A stretch of 51,936 nucleotides of DNA from an uncultured Pseudomonadota bacterium (lineage in GTDB: Bacteria > Pseudomonadota > Gammaproteobacteria > Enterobacterales > Succinivibrionaceae): assembly GCA_900315145.1 (NCBI GenBank), contig OMYE01000013.1, positions 1 through 51,936 of the forward strand. Direction: 5' to 3'. Position numbers and translations under genes: made by a program. This document shows, one piece after another, positions 26,750 to 36,633 of the stretch (positions are counted from its first letter, which is position 1; every line of letters starts with the position of its first letter). The notes under the pieces are model-generated. The model made no database searches. It was not told where the DNA came from and worked only from the letters and a program-made list of their open reading frames with translations.

Positions 26750-27562
26750 CTACTTGTTGTCCTCAGAAACGGTACCGGCATTTTCGTTCTTTTCTTCAGA
26801 TCCGCTTCCGGCGGTCTCCTGATTATCTGACTGCTTGTCATATTCACGAATAAAACCGTTGGCCTTATCCATATTATCAATACAGTCCTTCATATCCTGT
26901 CTAAGCTGTCTGGTAACCATTTTGACGCCCTTTCTGTCAAGATTATCCACTGTCACAGGAGGCAGAGACTTGATAGTCACGGTGCCATTATCCCATCTGT
27001 TCAAATCTATCTTATATGAGGAAATAGCAAAAGGAAGGATCTTTACTCCGGACTGATTGGCAATATTTACCGCACCATTCATAAAAGGCTGAATTCCCTT
27101 TCCTTTTGAGCGGTGACCTTCAGGGAATATCCAGATGGACTTCTTTTTCGTTTTAATAATTTCAGCAATCTTCAGAATTTCATTTCCGCCCTTCGATGAC
27201 TTGCTTCTATCAATAAAAATATTACCTGAAAGATAAAACAGCAGGCCGAATATAGGAGTCCACATCAGACTCTTTTTTCCGATACAGGCGATGCCCGGCT
27301 GCGGAATATCCGCCATAACAATAATATCCCAGTTATACTGATGGTTTCCCACAAATACCGCAGGCATCTCCTCTCTGATTGCCTTGACATCTATCTGACT
27401 GTCCACCTTTATACCGATGGCCCAGCGAGCACAGCGAAGCATCTGGGTCAACCAGTATATATTACCTCTGTGCCCCGGTCTGCAAACACATACTATCAAA
27501 CCAAAAATCAGCCACAGCAGAGCAAGTATCAGCAACAATACTATGCGAAAAACTAATATCAT
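26750..27562 (-). CDS. plsC: 1-acyl-sn-glycerol-3-phosphate acyltransferase
   Basis: Membrane-associated enzyme converting lysophosphatidate to phosphatidate. An N-terminal hydrophobic segment (about 5-27) is followed by the catalytic box NHQYNWD (H-x4-D, near residue 72-78), the glycerophosphate-binding box FIDRSKSSKGG, and the third box FPEGHRSKG with the downstream ILPFAISSY. The last roughly 30 residues are a Glu/Asn/Asp/Ser-rich tail absent from the E. coli enzyme (245 residues against 270 here). It lies about 100 bp behind parC, the conserved parC-plsC pairing. Confidence 0.94.
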   Translation of the reverse strand: MILVFRIVLLLILALLWLIFGLIVCVCRPGHRGNIYWLTQMLRCARWAIGIKVDSQIDVKAIREEMPAVFVGNHQYNWDIIVMADIPQPGIACIGKKSLMWTPIFGLLFYLSGNIFIDRSKSSKGGNEILKIAEIIKTKKKSIWIFPEGHRSKGKGIQPFMNGAVNIANQSGVKILPFAISSYKIDLNRWDNGTVTIKSLPPVTVDNLDRKGVKMVTRQLRQDMKDCIDNMDKANGFIREYDKQSDNQETAGSGSEEKNENAGTVSEDNK

Positions 27563-27662
27563 ACGACTTTCCTAAATCTAATATAAACCGGTTTTTATAT
27601 TCAGGTTTACGGTTAAAATAATAAAAAAACAATCCGGCTAGATCCTAGCACAAATATGCAGT

Positions 27663-29987
27663 CTAAGAATCAATATTTTTTTCTGATTCATCATTATTGT
27701 CTGTTTCTGTCTGTACGGCTGTTTCTGCTACTGTTTCTCCGGCAATTCTTTCGATATAACTCACCTTCTGTAATCCGCGTGGAAGCGTCAGTCCACGACG
27801 GCCTCTCTCATTCTTATAGTTGTCAATTTCAGAAGGATTAACCGTAAAATGACGCTTGCCGGCATATATAACAGCCGAATCCTTAGGTGAAAGAACAGTA
27901 TACGCCACCACAAACTCCTCTCTGTTCACAGACTTGTCTGTAGGGATATTAATCATTCTATTCCCCTTTCCCTTAGAGAGACGTGGCAGTTCACTTACCT
28001 TAAAAATCAGCATCTTACCTATGTTTGAAATAATCAGACACAGAGAATTTTCAACATCACTTACAACTACCGGTTTCAACACTCTGGCATTTTCAGTCAC
28101 ACTGATAAATCCCTTACCGTTGGTAGTACAGCTGAGCATATCTCCAAAAGTACAGACGAAGCCGTATCCGGCATCAGTGGCAACCAGACAGAAGTCTGTC
28201 TCACTGCCGCATACTGCCGCTACAACAGTCTCATTAGGCTCCAGAGCAAATTTACTGGTTAATGGCTCCCCCTGACTTCTTGCCGAAGGCATGGAGCTGA
28301 CATCCATTGTGTATGCCTTTCCCTTGCTTGACAGGAATACCACCTGCATATTTGACTTGCAGTATACCGAATCAAGATATTCATCCCCCTGCTTGTATGA
28401 TAGAGTCTGAGGATTATCAATATATCCTTTAGCTGCCCTTATCCACCCCATCTTGGAAAGAACCACGGTCGTAGGTTCAGCAGGAGTTAAATCCTTCTCG
28501 GAAATAATTCTGGCCTCTTCCCTTTCGACAATAGGACTGCAACGATCATCACCATACTCTTCGGCAGTAGCCTTCAATTCCTTTTTCAACAGATTTTTAA
28601 ATTTAACAGCTGACCCCATCAGTGCCTCAAGATGCTCTTTCTGCGGCAGAAGTTCATTTTTCTCGCTAAGAAGCGCCATTTCAGAAATTCTGGCAAGCTG
28701 TCGCAACTTGGTTTCAAGAATATATTCAGCCTGAACCTCGGACAGATTAAATCTCTCTATGAGCTTCTGTTTAGGTTTTTCCTCCTCCCGGATAATCCTT
28801 ATAACCTCATCAATATTCAGAAATACCGTTAAAAGTCCGTCAATCAGATGAATTCTGTCATTTATCTTCTCTAATCTGGTGACGATACGTTTTCTTACAG
28901 TTTCCTTGCGGAATTCCAGCCATTCACCAAGAATAACCGGCAAAGACTTCACTGCCGGATTGCCATTAAGTCCGAGAATATTAATATTTATGGCATAGCT
29001 CTTTTCCAGATCCAGTTTGGGCAGAGCAAAAAGGTGAGACATCATTTTATGAACATCTACACGATTTGATTTCGGTACCAGTACAATACGGCAGGTGGCT
29101 GATGTCTCATCTCTTATGTTGCTGAGCATCGGCAGCTTTTTGGCATTCATCATTTCAGCTATTTTAGCTACAATGTCACCTCCTCTTGCCTGATATGGCA
29201 AATCAGTGATTACCACCTCTCCTTTTTCCACCTTGTATACAGCACGCATACGTATACTGCCTTTTCCTGTTTCATAGATTTTTTTTAACTCGGATACAGG
29301 AGTAATGATTTCCGCTCTGGTAGGGTAGTCAGGCCCCTTGACGAAGTTCATTAGTTCATCAACTGTGGCATCAGGGTGATCGAGCATGTATATGCAGGCA
29401 TCAGCGACCTCTCTAGCGTTATGCGGAGGAATATTCGTCGCCATCCCCACAGCAATACCTGATGTACCATTTAACAATATATGAGGAAGTCTTGCCGGAA
29501 GATATTTCGGCTCCTGCATTGAACCGTCAAAATTCGGAATATAATCGGTACAGCCTTGACTGAGCTCTGACAACAGTACTTCGGAAAATTTGGATAATCT
29601 CGCCTCTGTATAACGCATGGCAGCATACGAATTAGGTTCTTCAGGATGTCCCCAGTTTCCCTGACCATCCACCAAAGGATAACGATAGGAAAAATCCTGA
29701 GCCATCAGCACCATTGAACCATAGCATGATGCATCTCCGTGAGGATGATACTTACCCAGTACATCACCCACAGTTCTTGCAGATTTCATAAATTTTGAAG
29801 AGGCACTTAATCCAAGTCTGTCCATGGCATAGATGATACGACGCTGAACAGGTTTTAATCCGTCAGAAATATGAGGCAGTGCTCTGTCCCTTATTACAGC
29901 CATTGCGTAATTAAGATATGCCGACTCAGCAAAATTCTCTAAAGGGAGCTGTTCGACCCCCTCATAACTCATTTTTTTATCATCCAT
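27663..29987 (-). CDS. parC: DNA topoisomerase IV subunit A
   Basis: ATP-dependent type II topoisomerase subunit that decatenates daughter chromosomes. The DNA-cleaving tyrosine is Tyr126 in [11 protein letters not shown]. The tower and coiled-coil regions include NLS-like [16 protein letters not shown]-type stretches, and the C-terminal domain is short, as in ParC rather than GyrA. The sequence [16 protein letters not shown] in the quinolone-resistance region has Ala86 and Gly90 where E. coli ParC has Ser80 and Glu84 (offset of six fixed by the active tyrosine). Length is 774 against 752 in E. coli; the last 20 residues are Asp/Glu/Ser-rich. parE is not in this window. Confidence 0.96.
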   Translation of the reverse strand: MDDKKMSYEGVEQLPLENFAESAYLNYAMAVIRDRALPHISDGLKPVQRRIIYAMDRLGLSASSKFMKSARTVGDVLGKYHPHGDASCYGSMVLMAQDFSYRYPLVDGQGNWGHPEEPNSYAAMRYTEARLSKFSEVLLSELSQGCTDYIPNFDGSMQEPKYLPARLPHILLNGTSGIAVGMATNIPPHNAREVADACIYMLDHPDATVDELMNFVKGPDYPTRAEIITPVSELKKIYETGKGSIRMRAVYKVEKGEVVITDLPYQARGGDIVAKIAEMMNAKKLPMLSNIRDETSATCRIVLVPKSNRVDVHKMMSHLFALPKLDLEKSYAININILGLNGNPAVKSLPVILGEWLEFRKETVRKRIVTRLEKINDRIHLIDGLLTVFLNIDEVIRIIREEEKPKQKLIERFNLSEVQAEYILETKLRQLARISEMALLSEKNELLPQKEHLEALMGSAVKFKNLLKKELKATAEEYGDDRCSPIVEREEARIISEKDLTPAEPTTVVLSKMGWIRAAKGYIDNPQTLSYKQGDEYLDSVYCKSNMQVVFLSSKGKAYTMDVSSMPSARSQGEPLTSKFALEPNETVVAAVCGSETDFCLVATDAGYGFVCTFGDMLSCTTNGKGFISVTENARVLKPVVVSDVENSLCLIISNIGKMLIFKVSELPRLSKGKGNRMINIPTDKSVNREEFVVAYTVLSPKDSAVIYAGKRHFTVNPSEIDNYKNERGRRGLTLPRGLQKVSYIERIAGETVAETAVQTETDNNDESEKNIDS

Positions 29988-30408
29988 AAGTCTGCTTTTC
30001 CACTAGATTAATCAATACCGGCCTGTCTGTATTTTTCAATAATGTGCATCAGTTACAGCTCTACCGCTGTATAAACCGTATATAACAAGAATAACGCTAA
30101 TTATACCTTATGTAATAGAATATTAAATCAGGCTATTTTTAAAACCTTTAAAGATACAGGCAGGCGTATTCACCGAAACCACCTGTCATCTGCTATGCAG
30201 CAATGCATAAATCAAAGGCTGCCATCATCAGCCCCCCGTTGAAAACGACTATAAAAAAAACAAATGATTACTTCTCAAATCATATTTACAATAAATTGTC
30301 TTATTTGACATTCAAATATCTTATAATGTCGCACTTAACATGTAATGACGATTTATTTAAAATACTGTTATATGTCAAAATAACAAGAAGTTAAAAAAAA
30401 CAAATATC
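29988..30408. other. Divergent intergenic region parC / L,D-transpeptidase
   Basis: 421 bp, AT-rich on the right-hand side, with no gene recognised. It must contain promoters for both genes. A TTGACA (30305-30310) and a TATAAT (30322-30327) are present but only 11 bp apart, too close to work as a pair. Confidence 0.4.
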
Positions 30409-31098
30409 ATGAAGCATTCCCGTTTTGGTTTATCCGTTATGAAAGTTTCTGCTGACATTTTCTTAAAATCCCTTTTAGCAGTCAGCTTACTGTCAGTCCA
30501 TGCCTCGGCTAAAGAGGACACCACCATCGCAGGAACAAGTCTGCCGTACTCCGTTTTTATAGAGGCACTACTGGAATCCCCTGAATATGATGAACTCACA
30601 GACTATACCAAACTTAATACTGTTCATCTTCGTATTCTGCCGGGCTCTGTTCCGTCCGTCCATAAAAACAGCGGTTTAATTGACAAGGTAGTGGTTAAAA
30701 AATCAGTTTACCGTATCTACCTCTATAAGGATAACAAGGTGGTTAAAACGTACTTCATAGCTCTGGGAGCCAATCCAAAAGGGCACAAACAGTATGAAGG
30801 AGACAAGAGAACCCCGGAGGGAACGTATATCCTTGATTATGTTAAGCAGAATTCCAGATTCTATAAATCATTTCATATATCATATCCGAACAAAAAGGAT
30901 ATTGAACATGCCAAAGCATTAGGTAAACGTCCCGGTGGTATGATCATGGTTCACGGTCAGCCGTACATACAGAACAATCCGACACCTGGTTTACAGTCGT
31001 CAAACTGGACAAACGGCTGTATAGCCCTGATGAACGATGATATGGATGAGTTTTTGGAACTCGTTGCTCCGGGTACCGTAATAGAAATTCTGCCTTAA
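30409..31098 (+). CDS. L,D-transpeptidase (YkuD family), exported
   Basis: Periplasmic enzyme of the YkuD fold, which makes or breaks L,D-linkages in peptidoglycan or links lipoprotein to it. An N-terminal signal peptide covers about residues 15-34 (hydrophobic FLKSLLAVSLLS, cleavage near ASA). The catalytic motif is complete: His182 in MVHGQP and Cys204 in NWTNGCIALMNDDMDEF. GDKRTPEGTYILD is the usual substrate-binding strand. At 229 residues it resembles the YafK/DpaA-type subgroup without a LysM domain. No clear ribosome-binding site precedes the ATG at 30409; an ATG at 30439 would shorten the signal peptide but leave the mature enzyme unchanged. Convergent with the acidic unknown gene 8 bp away. 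Confidence 0.85.
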   Translation: MKHSRFGLSVMKVSADIFLKSLLAVSLLSVHASAKEDTTIAGTSLPYSVFIEALLESPEYDELTDYTKLNTVHLRILPGSVPSVHKNSGLIDKVVVKKSVYRIYLYKDNKVVKTYFIALGANPKGHKQYEGDKRTPEGTYILDYVKQNSRFYKSFHISYPNKKDIEHAKALGKRPGGMIMVHGQPYIQNNPTPGLQSSNWTNGCIALMNDDMDEFLELVAPGTVIEILP

Positions 31099-31106
31099 AT
31101 TACCGG

Positions 31107-31544
31107 CTAGTCCAATATTTCATCACAGTCTTGAGGATGCCATTTCAAATAAGCTTCACCCTTGTTCTCATCTTCGCTCCCGAGACTGTCCAGTTTAATA
31201 AGAACAACCACAAAATACTGTTTGTTCCCGATTCCGTCAGCAGAACCTTCAGCAGCAAAGTACACTTCCGCGTACTGCATGGCATCTACAGGAGATGACA
31301 GAATATCAGCTAGATTTTCATCCACGCTGCCCCAGTCATATGCAGGAGGTCTGACAATTTCCTGATACAGGACATCCGCATCAAGAGCTTCATTGAATGC
31401 TGCAATATCATCTTCAGTGATATTGCCGTTATCCAAATCAACCTGAATTGATTCCTGAATAATATTAAAGGCTACATCTATTAAGTGCGATGATGTGTCA
31501 TCATCCAGCTCATAAGCCTCATTATTATCAACATCTGTAATCAT
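31107..31544 (-). CDS. Acidic protein of unknown function
   Basis: I do not recognise this 145-residue protein. It is strongly acidic, with runs such as ELDDDTS, DLDNGNITEDD and HPQDCDEILD, no signal peptide and no membrane segment; predicted secondary structure would be mixed helix and strand (for example NKQYFVVVLIKLDS). The start at 31544 is chosen because AGGA lies 8 bases upstream and MITDVDNNEAYELD begins there; an upstream in-frame ATG at 31619 has no ribosome-binding site. Sequence composition is like its neighbours. The small convergent gap to the L,D-transpeptidase leaves no room for a separate terminator. Confidence 0.65.
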   Translation of the reverse strand: MITDVDNNEAYELDDDTSSHLIDVAFNIIQESIQVDLDNGNITEDDIAAFNEALDADVLYQEIVRPPAYDWGSVDENLADILSSPVDAMQYAEVYFAAEGSADGIGNKQYFVVVLIKLDSLGSEDENKGEAYLKWHPQDCDEILD

Positions 31545-31935
31545 AAATATTCCTATTTTATATGACGGTTTTTCCACCGGTATACTTTCCTTATTCAGGA
31601 AACCAAAATAAACATACAAAGGGACATTATAAGAAATTTTTTCTTATACAAGGTAGTTATTTCAAAAAAACAACAATAAACATCATTATATGTTAAAATT
31701 CATTTCTGTTTTTCAAACATCTATTGTTTATCATTTATAACTTATAAGGCATTATGCCATTCTCAATAAAGAAATAGATACAATGGATAATGACTTTATT
31801 CTCGATATCAGGATAAATCAGAACAATTGTTTTTTTTACTCTGAAAAAGAAGATTAGAAGCAAATACAGCTTTCCGAACCAAAGGTATCTACAGTTCATT
31901 AATGTAATACCCTAAAATTATCGGTGGTATTAAAA
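31545..31935. other. Intergenic region upstream of the Wzy/PglL-like gene
   Basis: 391 bp of very AT-rich sequence between divergent genes. A 24-codon frame beginning at an ATG near 31782 lacks a ribosome-binding site and is not called. Promoters for both flanking genes must lie here, but none stands out. Confidence 0.35.
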
Positions 31936-33585
31936 ATGCAGCAGAAAATTATTAATTATCTATTTGTAATCACTGTCTCAATCTATTTTATACTGTTTTC
32001 CCATATCCATCTTCTGGATGGTATCAACTATATCAAGAGCACAGGTAATTCCAGCAATCTGATAACTCTTATTGCAGCGGCAGTACTTATTAGTCTCGGG
32101 CTGTGGAACATTGCTGCCAAAAAAGAAATTGCCATATGTAACTCACTAAAAATTCTCTGTCTCCCTGCTATCTTCTCAACAGCTTTAACGACCTACCATT
32201 TTTATGTCAACGACAACGTTAATTTAACTCATGCTGTGGGCTATATATTTGTTCTTCTAGTTTTCTTTGCTTTATATCAATTATGGAATAACGGTGCTGT
32301 GAGACATGTATTTTCCAGAATTCTCCCGGTTGGAGGACTTGCAGGACTTATTTTTTCCATATACTATGATCAGATATACAGCTTCAACATGATTGTCCAG
32401 AATGAATCCGTTATTCCATGGATTACCCACCCCGAAGCAGAACTAATGGGAACAGCCTGCATGATTATTCTGGCTCTATCAAAATACACCCTGAAACCCA
32501 TGCAGTTTATAAAAATTGTCATGCTTTGCGCATATACCCTGCTTCTGGGTTTTGTCCTGATCAACCACAACGACCCGGTAGTAGGCTTAATAATCTCCAT
32601 CTCTCTGCTTACAGCGGTTTTCGGGATGATAAAGAACGAAGGAAAAGCTGCCATACCTTCAATTGCACTTCTTTGCACAGCCCTGGCTGTTGTCACATCC
32701 AGTATTGTATTATCACCTTCCGGTTCCCTGTCATCATATGACTTGTACTCTGCTGACGTTTACATCAGAATAATCGGTGAACATCCGATTGTCGGAACCG
32801 GTCAGGGAACAAGCGACAGTTCAATAGTTCACTTTCTGGTATTAAATGACTACAACCTGCCGCTGCTACAGAATAACAACATTCTCATCAGTACTGTAAT
32901 TAACGGCGGAATTCTAGGATTTATCTGCTTGTTCAGCTTTCTAGTATGGATATACAAAGTTTATTTCAAATACTATACTGAGAATAGAATCACATCAATT
33001 AAGCATTTCAGTATAATCATGCCGCTTCTGGCAGGTATTATTCTGTGCGATTCGCTGGATACCTGTTTTGCCATTGCCCTTCTTCTTACAGTTTGCATCT
33101 GGATGTTCACCTCGGAGTACAATAACAACAATACATACATAATTCACACAAAATCAAACTTTTTAGTAGGTCAGATGGCCTGGATTATTCCATTATTAAC
33201 CTTTGCGTACTCATTTGTAGGCATCATGTCTCTTCCTGACCTGAATAACATTATCAATAAAAAGCAGTTATCTCCTGACATTAACAGTGCATACTTTTGG
33301 GCTTTTGTAAGAAATGCCGACTATGATGAATCAAATTTCATAAATTCTTCGAAGACGATTTATGAATCCCATTTAGACACACTAATGCTGGAGGTACTCA
33401 ACAATTTATATAAAAGCGAACAGTACAGTACCAACTACGAACTTTATGATATATTATCAAAGCTTGAAATGATGTACTCCACCAATGAGAATTTTTCAAC
33501 TGATGAACAGCTTGATTTGATACATAAAAGCGTTAATCACGAAAAAATTAGTACATATTTAAAAAATAATTTACATAAGGATTAA
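31936..33585 (+). CDS. Polytopic membrane protein, O-antigen ligase/polymerase (Wzy/PglL)-like
   Basis: A 549-residue protein with about 11-12 membrane segments over the first 430 residues and a soluble C-terminal tail of about 110 residues. The loop [18 protein letters not shown] (near residue 280), followed by [27 protein letters not shown], matches the pattern of the Wzy_C ligase domain (H-P-x-x-G-x-G near the start of a large periplasmic loop, then a small-residue-rich helix). Members join O-antigen to lipid A, polymerise O-antigen, or glycosylate type IV pilins (PglL/PilO); with pilT and pilU nearby a glycosylation role is possible but unproven. Start at ATG 31936 (GGTGG upstream); a GTG at 31924 is alternative. 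Stop is 2 bp before ribA. Confidence 0.6.
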   Translation: MQQKIINYLFVITVSIYFILFSHIHLLDGINYIKSTGNSSNLITLIAAAVLISLGLWNIAAKKEIAICNSLKILCLPAIFSTALTTYHFYVNDNVNLTHAVGYIFVLLVFFALYQLWNNGAVRHVFSRILPVGGLAGLIFSIYYDQIYSFNMIVQNESVIPWITHPEAELMGTACMIILALSKYTLKPMQFIKIVMLCAYTLLLGFVLINHNDPVVGLIISISLLTAVFGMIKNEGKAAIPSIALLCTALAVVTSSIVLSPSGSLSSYDLYSADVYIRIIGEHPIVGTGQGTSDSSIVHFLVLNDYNLPLLQNNNILISTVINGGILGFICLFSFLVWIYKVYFKYYTENRITSIKHFSIIMPLLAGIILCDSLDTCFAIALLLTVCIWMFTSEYNNNNTYIIHTKSNFLVGQMAWIIPLLTFAYSFVGIMSLPDLNNIINKKQLSPDINSAYFWAFVRNADYDESNFINSSKTIYESHLDTLMLEVLNNLYKSEQYSTNYELYDILSKLEMMYSTNENFSTDEQLDLIHKSVNHEKISTYLKNNLHKD

Positions 33586-33587
33586 TC

Positions 33588-34241
33588 ATGAACCCAGACA
33601 ACAAGATCCTTAATGAACAGACTGGAAAACACATCACTGACGTAACTGAAAGTGCCATGCTGCCGACATCCTTTGGTATTTTCAAAATTATGGCATTCAA
33701 GGATGACCAGAACAAAGAACATGCAGCAGTGTACATGGGGGACATTACTTCAGATGAACCTGTATTATCAAGAATTCATTCTGAATGCCTTACAGGAGAC
33801 ACCATGTTCAGCCTCAAATGTGACTGCGGATTCCAATTAGAAACTGCAATGAAACAGATTGCCAAGGAAGGACGCGGAGTTCTTCTTTACGTTCGTCAGG
33901 AAGGCAGAGGAATCGGTCTGTTTAACAAAATAAAAGCCTATCATCTTCAAGACAAAGGGCTGGATACAGTTGATGCGAACCTTCAGCTTGGTCTGCCTGC
34001 AGACGCCAGACATTACGAAATTTGCGCAGAAATGTTCAATTACCTTGGGGTGAAGGCCATCAAACTCATGACCAACAACCCTTTAAAGGTGGACGAAATG
34101 AAAAAATATAAGATTAATGTGGTGGAACGTGTGGCAATTGAGGTCGGTCGTAACAAATATAACGAAGGCTATCTAGACACCAAAGAAGATAGAATGGGAC
34201 ATATTCTCATGCAGGGACACCATAAAAAGCAGGAAGACTGA
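33588..34241 (+). CDS. ribA: GTP cyclohydrolase II
   Basis: First step of riboflavin synthesis from GTP, releasing formate and pyrophosphate. The zinc-binding region is complete: [21 protein letters not shown] (Cys residues about 67, 78 and 80). [22 protein letters not shown] carries the active-site arginine, and [10 protein letters not shown] followed by LMTNNPLKV agrees with the family. Length is 217 residues, with an N-terminal extension of about 15 over E. coli RibA. AAGGA lies 7 bases before the ATG, inside the end of the preceding gene, so translation may be coupled. It is a monofunctional enzyme with no RibB domain. Confidence 0.95.
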   Translation: MNPDNKILNEQTGKHITDVTESAMLPTSFGIFKIMAFKDDQNKEHAAVYMGDITSDEPVLSRIHSECLTGDTMFSLKCDCGFQLETAMKQIAKEGRGVLLYVRQEGRGIGLFNKIKAYHLQDKGLDTVDANLQLGLPADARHYEICAEMFNYLGVKAIKLMTNNPLKVDEMKKYKINVVERVAIEVGRNKYNEGYLDTKEDRMGHILMQGHHKKQED

Positions 34242-34324
34242 AGAATATAATCCCTTACCATTGTAACGTATCATTCTCCGGTATTTTTCTCATATTTCAA
34301 ATTTTTTTTCATCATCAATAACCA

Positions 34325-34355
34325 AAAAAGCCCTCCAGTTTGGAGGGCTTAACTT
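34325..34355. terminator. Bidirectional terminator between ribA and the amylase gene
   Basis: AAGCCCTCCA stem (34328-34337 with 34341-34350) with a 3-base loop, A-rich on the left and T-rich on the right. It serves both convergent genes. Confidence 0.9.
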
Positions 34356-34387
34356 TTATTTTTTAATACAGTACGTCAGGCAGTACA

Positions 34388-36448
34388 CTACTTTCTTCCT
34401 GCAGAAACAATAACCACCTTATCCTTGCCGTTCTGTCTCATAAATGTATAAGGAGACTTTGAAAGTGTTGCATGACTGCCGGCGGCAACAGCAGGATGTT
34501 TTAGACGGAAATTAGCCAGGATAGACCAGTGTTTTACTAAATCCTTGTTTTCTGGTTTATCCAAATCACCCCAGTTCATATCTGAACGCAAAGACTGATC
34601 CAAATATCCGCCATCTTTCATTAAATCTCGTCCTGATTCATCACCATAGTAGATCTGAACCTGACCAGGAAGCATCATAAAACTGTTAGCAGCTCGCTTC
34701 TGCAATGCAAAATCCTTATAATCACCAAAGAATAATTTTGTATCATGAGATGAAATGTAAGATAAAGCATTGAAACCAGGATCACTGCTAATCATCTTGG
34801 AATACTTCTTGTAGACGTCATCAGCTGTTTTCATACACTGGGTATATGACATTGATTCCTTCTGATAATCAAAGTTTATAATACTGGAGAAGCCGTTGTC
34901 ATACCACAAATCTCTGGCTACACCATGATCCCATACTTCACCGACCATAAAGAACGGAAGATCATCAATCTTCTTGGTAGGGTTTTCAGCCTTCCATTCC
35001 TTCAGAGCTGCAGTAGCTGACTGATGGAGTTTCTTCCAGGCAATAGGATCCACATGCTTTACAGTATCCCCTCTGAAACCATCGATACCGAATTTTCTAA
35101 CATAGTAGGTATGCCAGCTTACAAGGTAATCAACAACTGTAGCATTAGGCAGATCTACGGCCTTGGTGTCTTTCTTATGTTTAAGGAAATACGGTAGGGA
35201 AACAGGTTTGTTACTTTCTGTCAGGAAATCAGGCAGACCGCCGATTGACATATCAGCATCGCCGACACCAGGTTCAGGATATCCTGGCAAACCGGCTCTT
35301 ACCCAGTCAGGTCCCCACCATTTTTTCCATTCCTTGGTCTTTGTATTAATTGAACCGTTTACACTGCTCCATGTACCATATAAACCTACCGGCTTAAAAT
35401 CTGAGTAATCAGCTGGTAACTGATCGGCATTAACAACCAGCTCAGGAAGGTTAAAATCCTGAAGATCCTTAAGTGTAGCATGTCCGGCATGGTTCATAAC
35501 CACGTCAACAAGCACACGAATGCCTCTCTTATGAGCCTCATCAACAAACTTCTGGAAATCCTCCTCACTACCGAGGTTCTTATCGATATTTGTAAAGTCT
35601 GCTGCCCAGTACCCGTGATAAGCATAGAACGGGAATGATTCCTCTGTACCTCCACCAACAAAGCCGTGGGACTGTTCTACAATCGGAGTAACCCAGATGG
35701 CATTTATACCCAGATCCTTAAGGTAATCAAGCTTTTTGGTAATACCTCTGAAATCACCACCATGCCACGTACCGATTTCATCCTTACCATCAAACTTACG
35801 ACCATATGAATGGTCATTGGATTTATCACCATTATTAAATCTATCTGTCAGCAGGAAGTATACATTGGCATTATCCCAGCTAAATGGAGCAATACTGTAA
35901 TCCTTTGCTTCCTCAAGCAGAAGAATACCTTCGCTTTCAGGAGCCGGAGTCATAGTAACCTTGCCGTTTTTAACAACAGCAGTCTGCCCTGTATACGCAT
36001 CACGAACAGTTGTGCCGTTTTTCCATGCCTTAGACACATTTGCAGTAATGGCTCCACCATCCCACTTATCACAGTCTACAGCAGGAGGCTGACGTTTTAC
36101 TTCAACCTTCTTGGTGCCACGAAGAATACTCAAAGTAGGAGTATCCTTGGTATAGTTCAGAGTAAAATCATAAGAACCAGCCATAACAACTTTAAGTTCA
36201 AACTCACCCTTGGCACATGAAGACATTTGAGTAGCTGTTCCGAATGAAATACGGGTATCAGCATTAGGGCCGAAGGTTGTGTCACAGCTCTGAGCTTGAT
36301 CCGCAATCTTAATCTTGTATGTCCCTTTATCTAGTGAAACAGATGCCTTATACAGATTGTTCTTTTCATGGAGTTTGAATTCTCCATCGCCTCCGGAACT
36401 TACACCGTTAACAAACACGAAAACCGGCTTTGCTAATTTACCTGACAT
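34388..36448 (-). CDS. malS: MalS-like alpha-amylase (GH13) lacking a signal peptide
   Basis: Glycoside hydrolase family 13 enzyme of 686 residues that hydrolyses alpha-1,4 glucans. Two beta-sandwich-like N-terminal modules (about 1-185) precede the barrel. Catalytic residues are visible: the nucleophile Asp in DGFRGDTVKH, the acid Glu in MVGEVWDHG and the third Asp in YISSHDTKL; DVVMNHAGH is region I. Cysteines at 55, 78, 126 and 538 match in number and spacing the two disulfides reported for periplasmic E. coli MalS. Yet the protein begins MSGKLAKPVFVFVNG with no hydrophobic signal; the ATG at 36448 has GAGGA 5 bases upstream and in-frame stops lie just before it. A palindrome GAAAAC-N5-GTTTTC (36547-36563) upstream could be an operator. 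Confidence 0.85.
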   Translation of the reverse strand: MSGKLAKPVFVFVNGVSSGGDGEFKLHEKNNLYKASVSLDKGTYKIKIADQAQSCDTTFGPNADTRISFGTATQMSSCAKGEFELKVVMAGSYDFTLNYTKDTPTLSILRGTKKVEVKRQPPAVDCDKWDGGAITANVSKAWKNGTTVRDAYTGQTAVVKNGKVTMTPAPESEGILLLEEAKDYSIAPFSWDNANVYFLLTDRFNNGDKSNDHSYGRKFDGKDEIGTWHGGDFRGITKKLDYLKDLGINAIWVTPIVEQSHGFVGGGTEESFPFYAYHGYWAADFTNIDKNLGSEEDFQKFVDEAHKRGIRVLVDVVMNHAGHATLKDLQDFNLPELVVNADQLPADYSDFKPVGLYGTWSSVNGSINTKTKEWKKWWGPDWVRAGLPGYPEPGVGDADMSIGGLPDFLTESNKPVSLPYFLKHKKDTKAVDLPNATVVDYLVSWHTYYVRKFGIDGFRGDTVKHVDPIAWKKLHQSATAALKEWKAENPTKKIDDLPFFMVGEVWDHGVARDLWYDNGFSSIINFDYQKESMSYTQCMKTADDVYKKYSKMISSDPGFNALSYISSHDTKLFFGDYKDFALQKRAANSFMMLPGQVQIYYGDESGRDLMKDGGYLDQSLRSDMNWGDLDKPENKDLVKHWSILANFRLKHPAVAAGSHATLSKSPYTFMRQNGKDKVVIVSAGRK

Positions 36449-36546
36449 AGATTCCTCAACAATTCAAAATTTATCGAATTTTCAAATACGCAGTAAACGT
36501 GAATACAGTTAAACAATTATGCGGTATTTTAGGTTATAGATACAAA

Positions 36547-36563
36547 GAAAACTTTCAGTTTTC
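36547..36563. promoter_or_regulatory. Palindrome upstream of the amylase gene, possible operator
   Basis: GAAAAC-TTTCA-GTTTTC, 6-bp arms, about 100 bp before the amylase ATG. It has no T run and lies between the rpoA2 terminator and the amylase start, where the promoter must be. The regulator is unknown. Confidence 0.3.
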
Positions 36564-36585
36564 CTATAAAAAGAGTGAGATAAAC

Positions 36586-36614
36586 GAAAAAACCACCATA
36601 ATGGTGGTTTTTTT
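36586..36614 (-). terminator. Terminator after rpoA2
   Basis: ACCACCA/TGGTGGT stem (36591-36598 with 36602-36609) flanked by A and T runs on both sides, 20 bp behind the rpoA2 stop. It separates rpoA2 from the amylase gene. Confidence 0.9.
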
Positions 36615-36633
36615 AAGAATTTATAAACAGATA

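Noticed and set aside
27856-28275. Open frame of 139 codons antisense to parC
   Set aside because: No ribosome-binding site and it mirrors the codon pattern of parC; parC is certain.
30305-30327. Perfect TTGACA and TATAAT before the L,D-transpeptidase gene
   Set aside because: The two boxes are only 11 bp apart, too short for a sigma-70 promoter.
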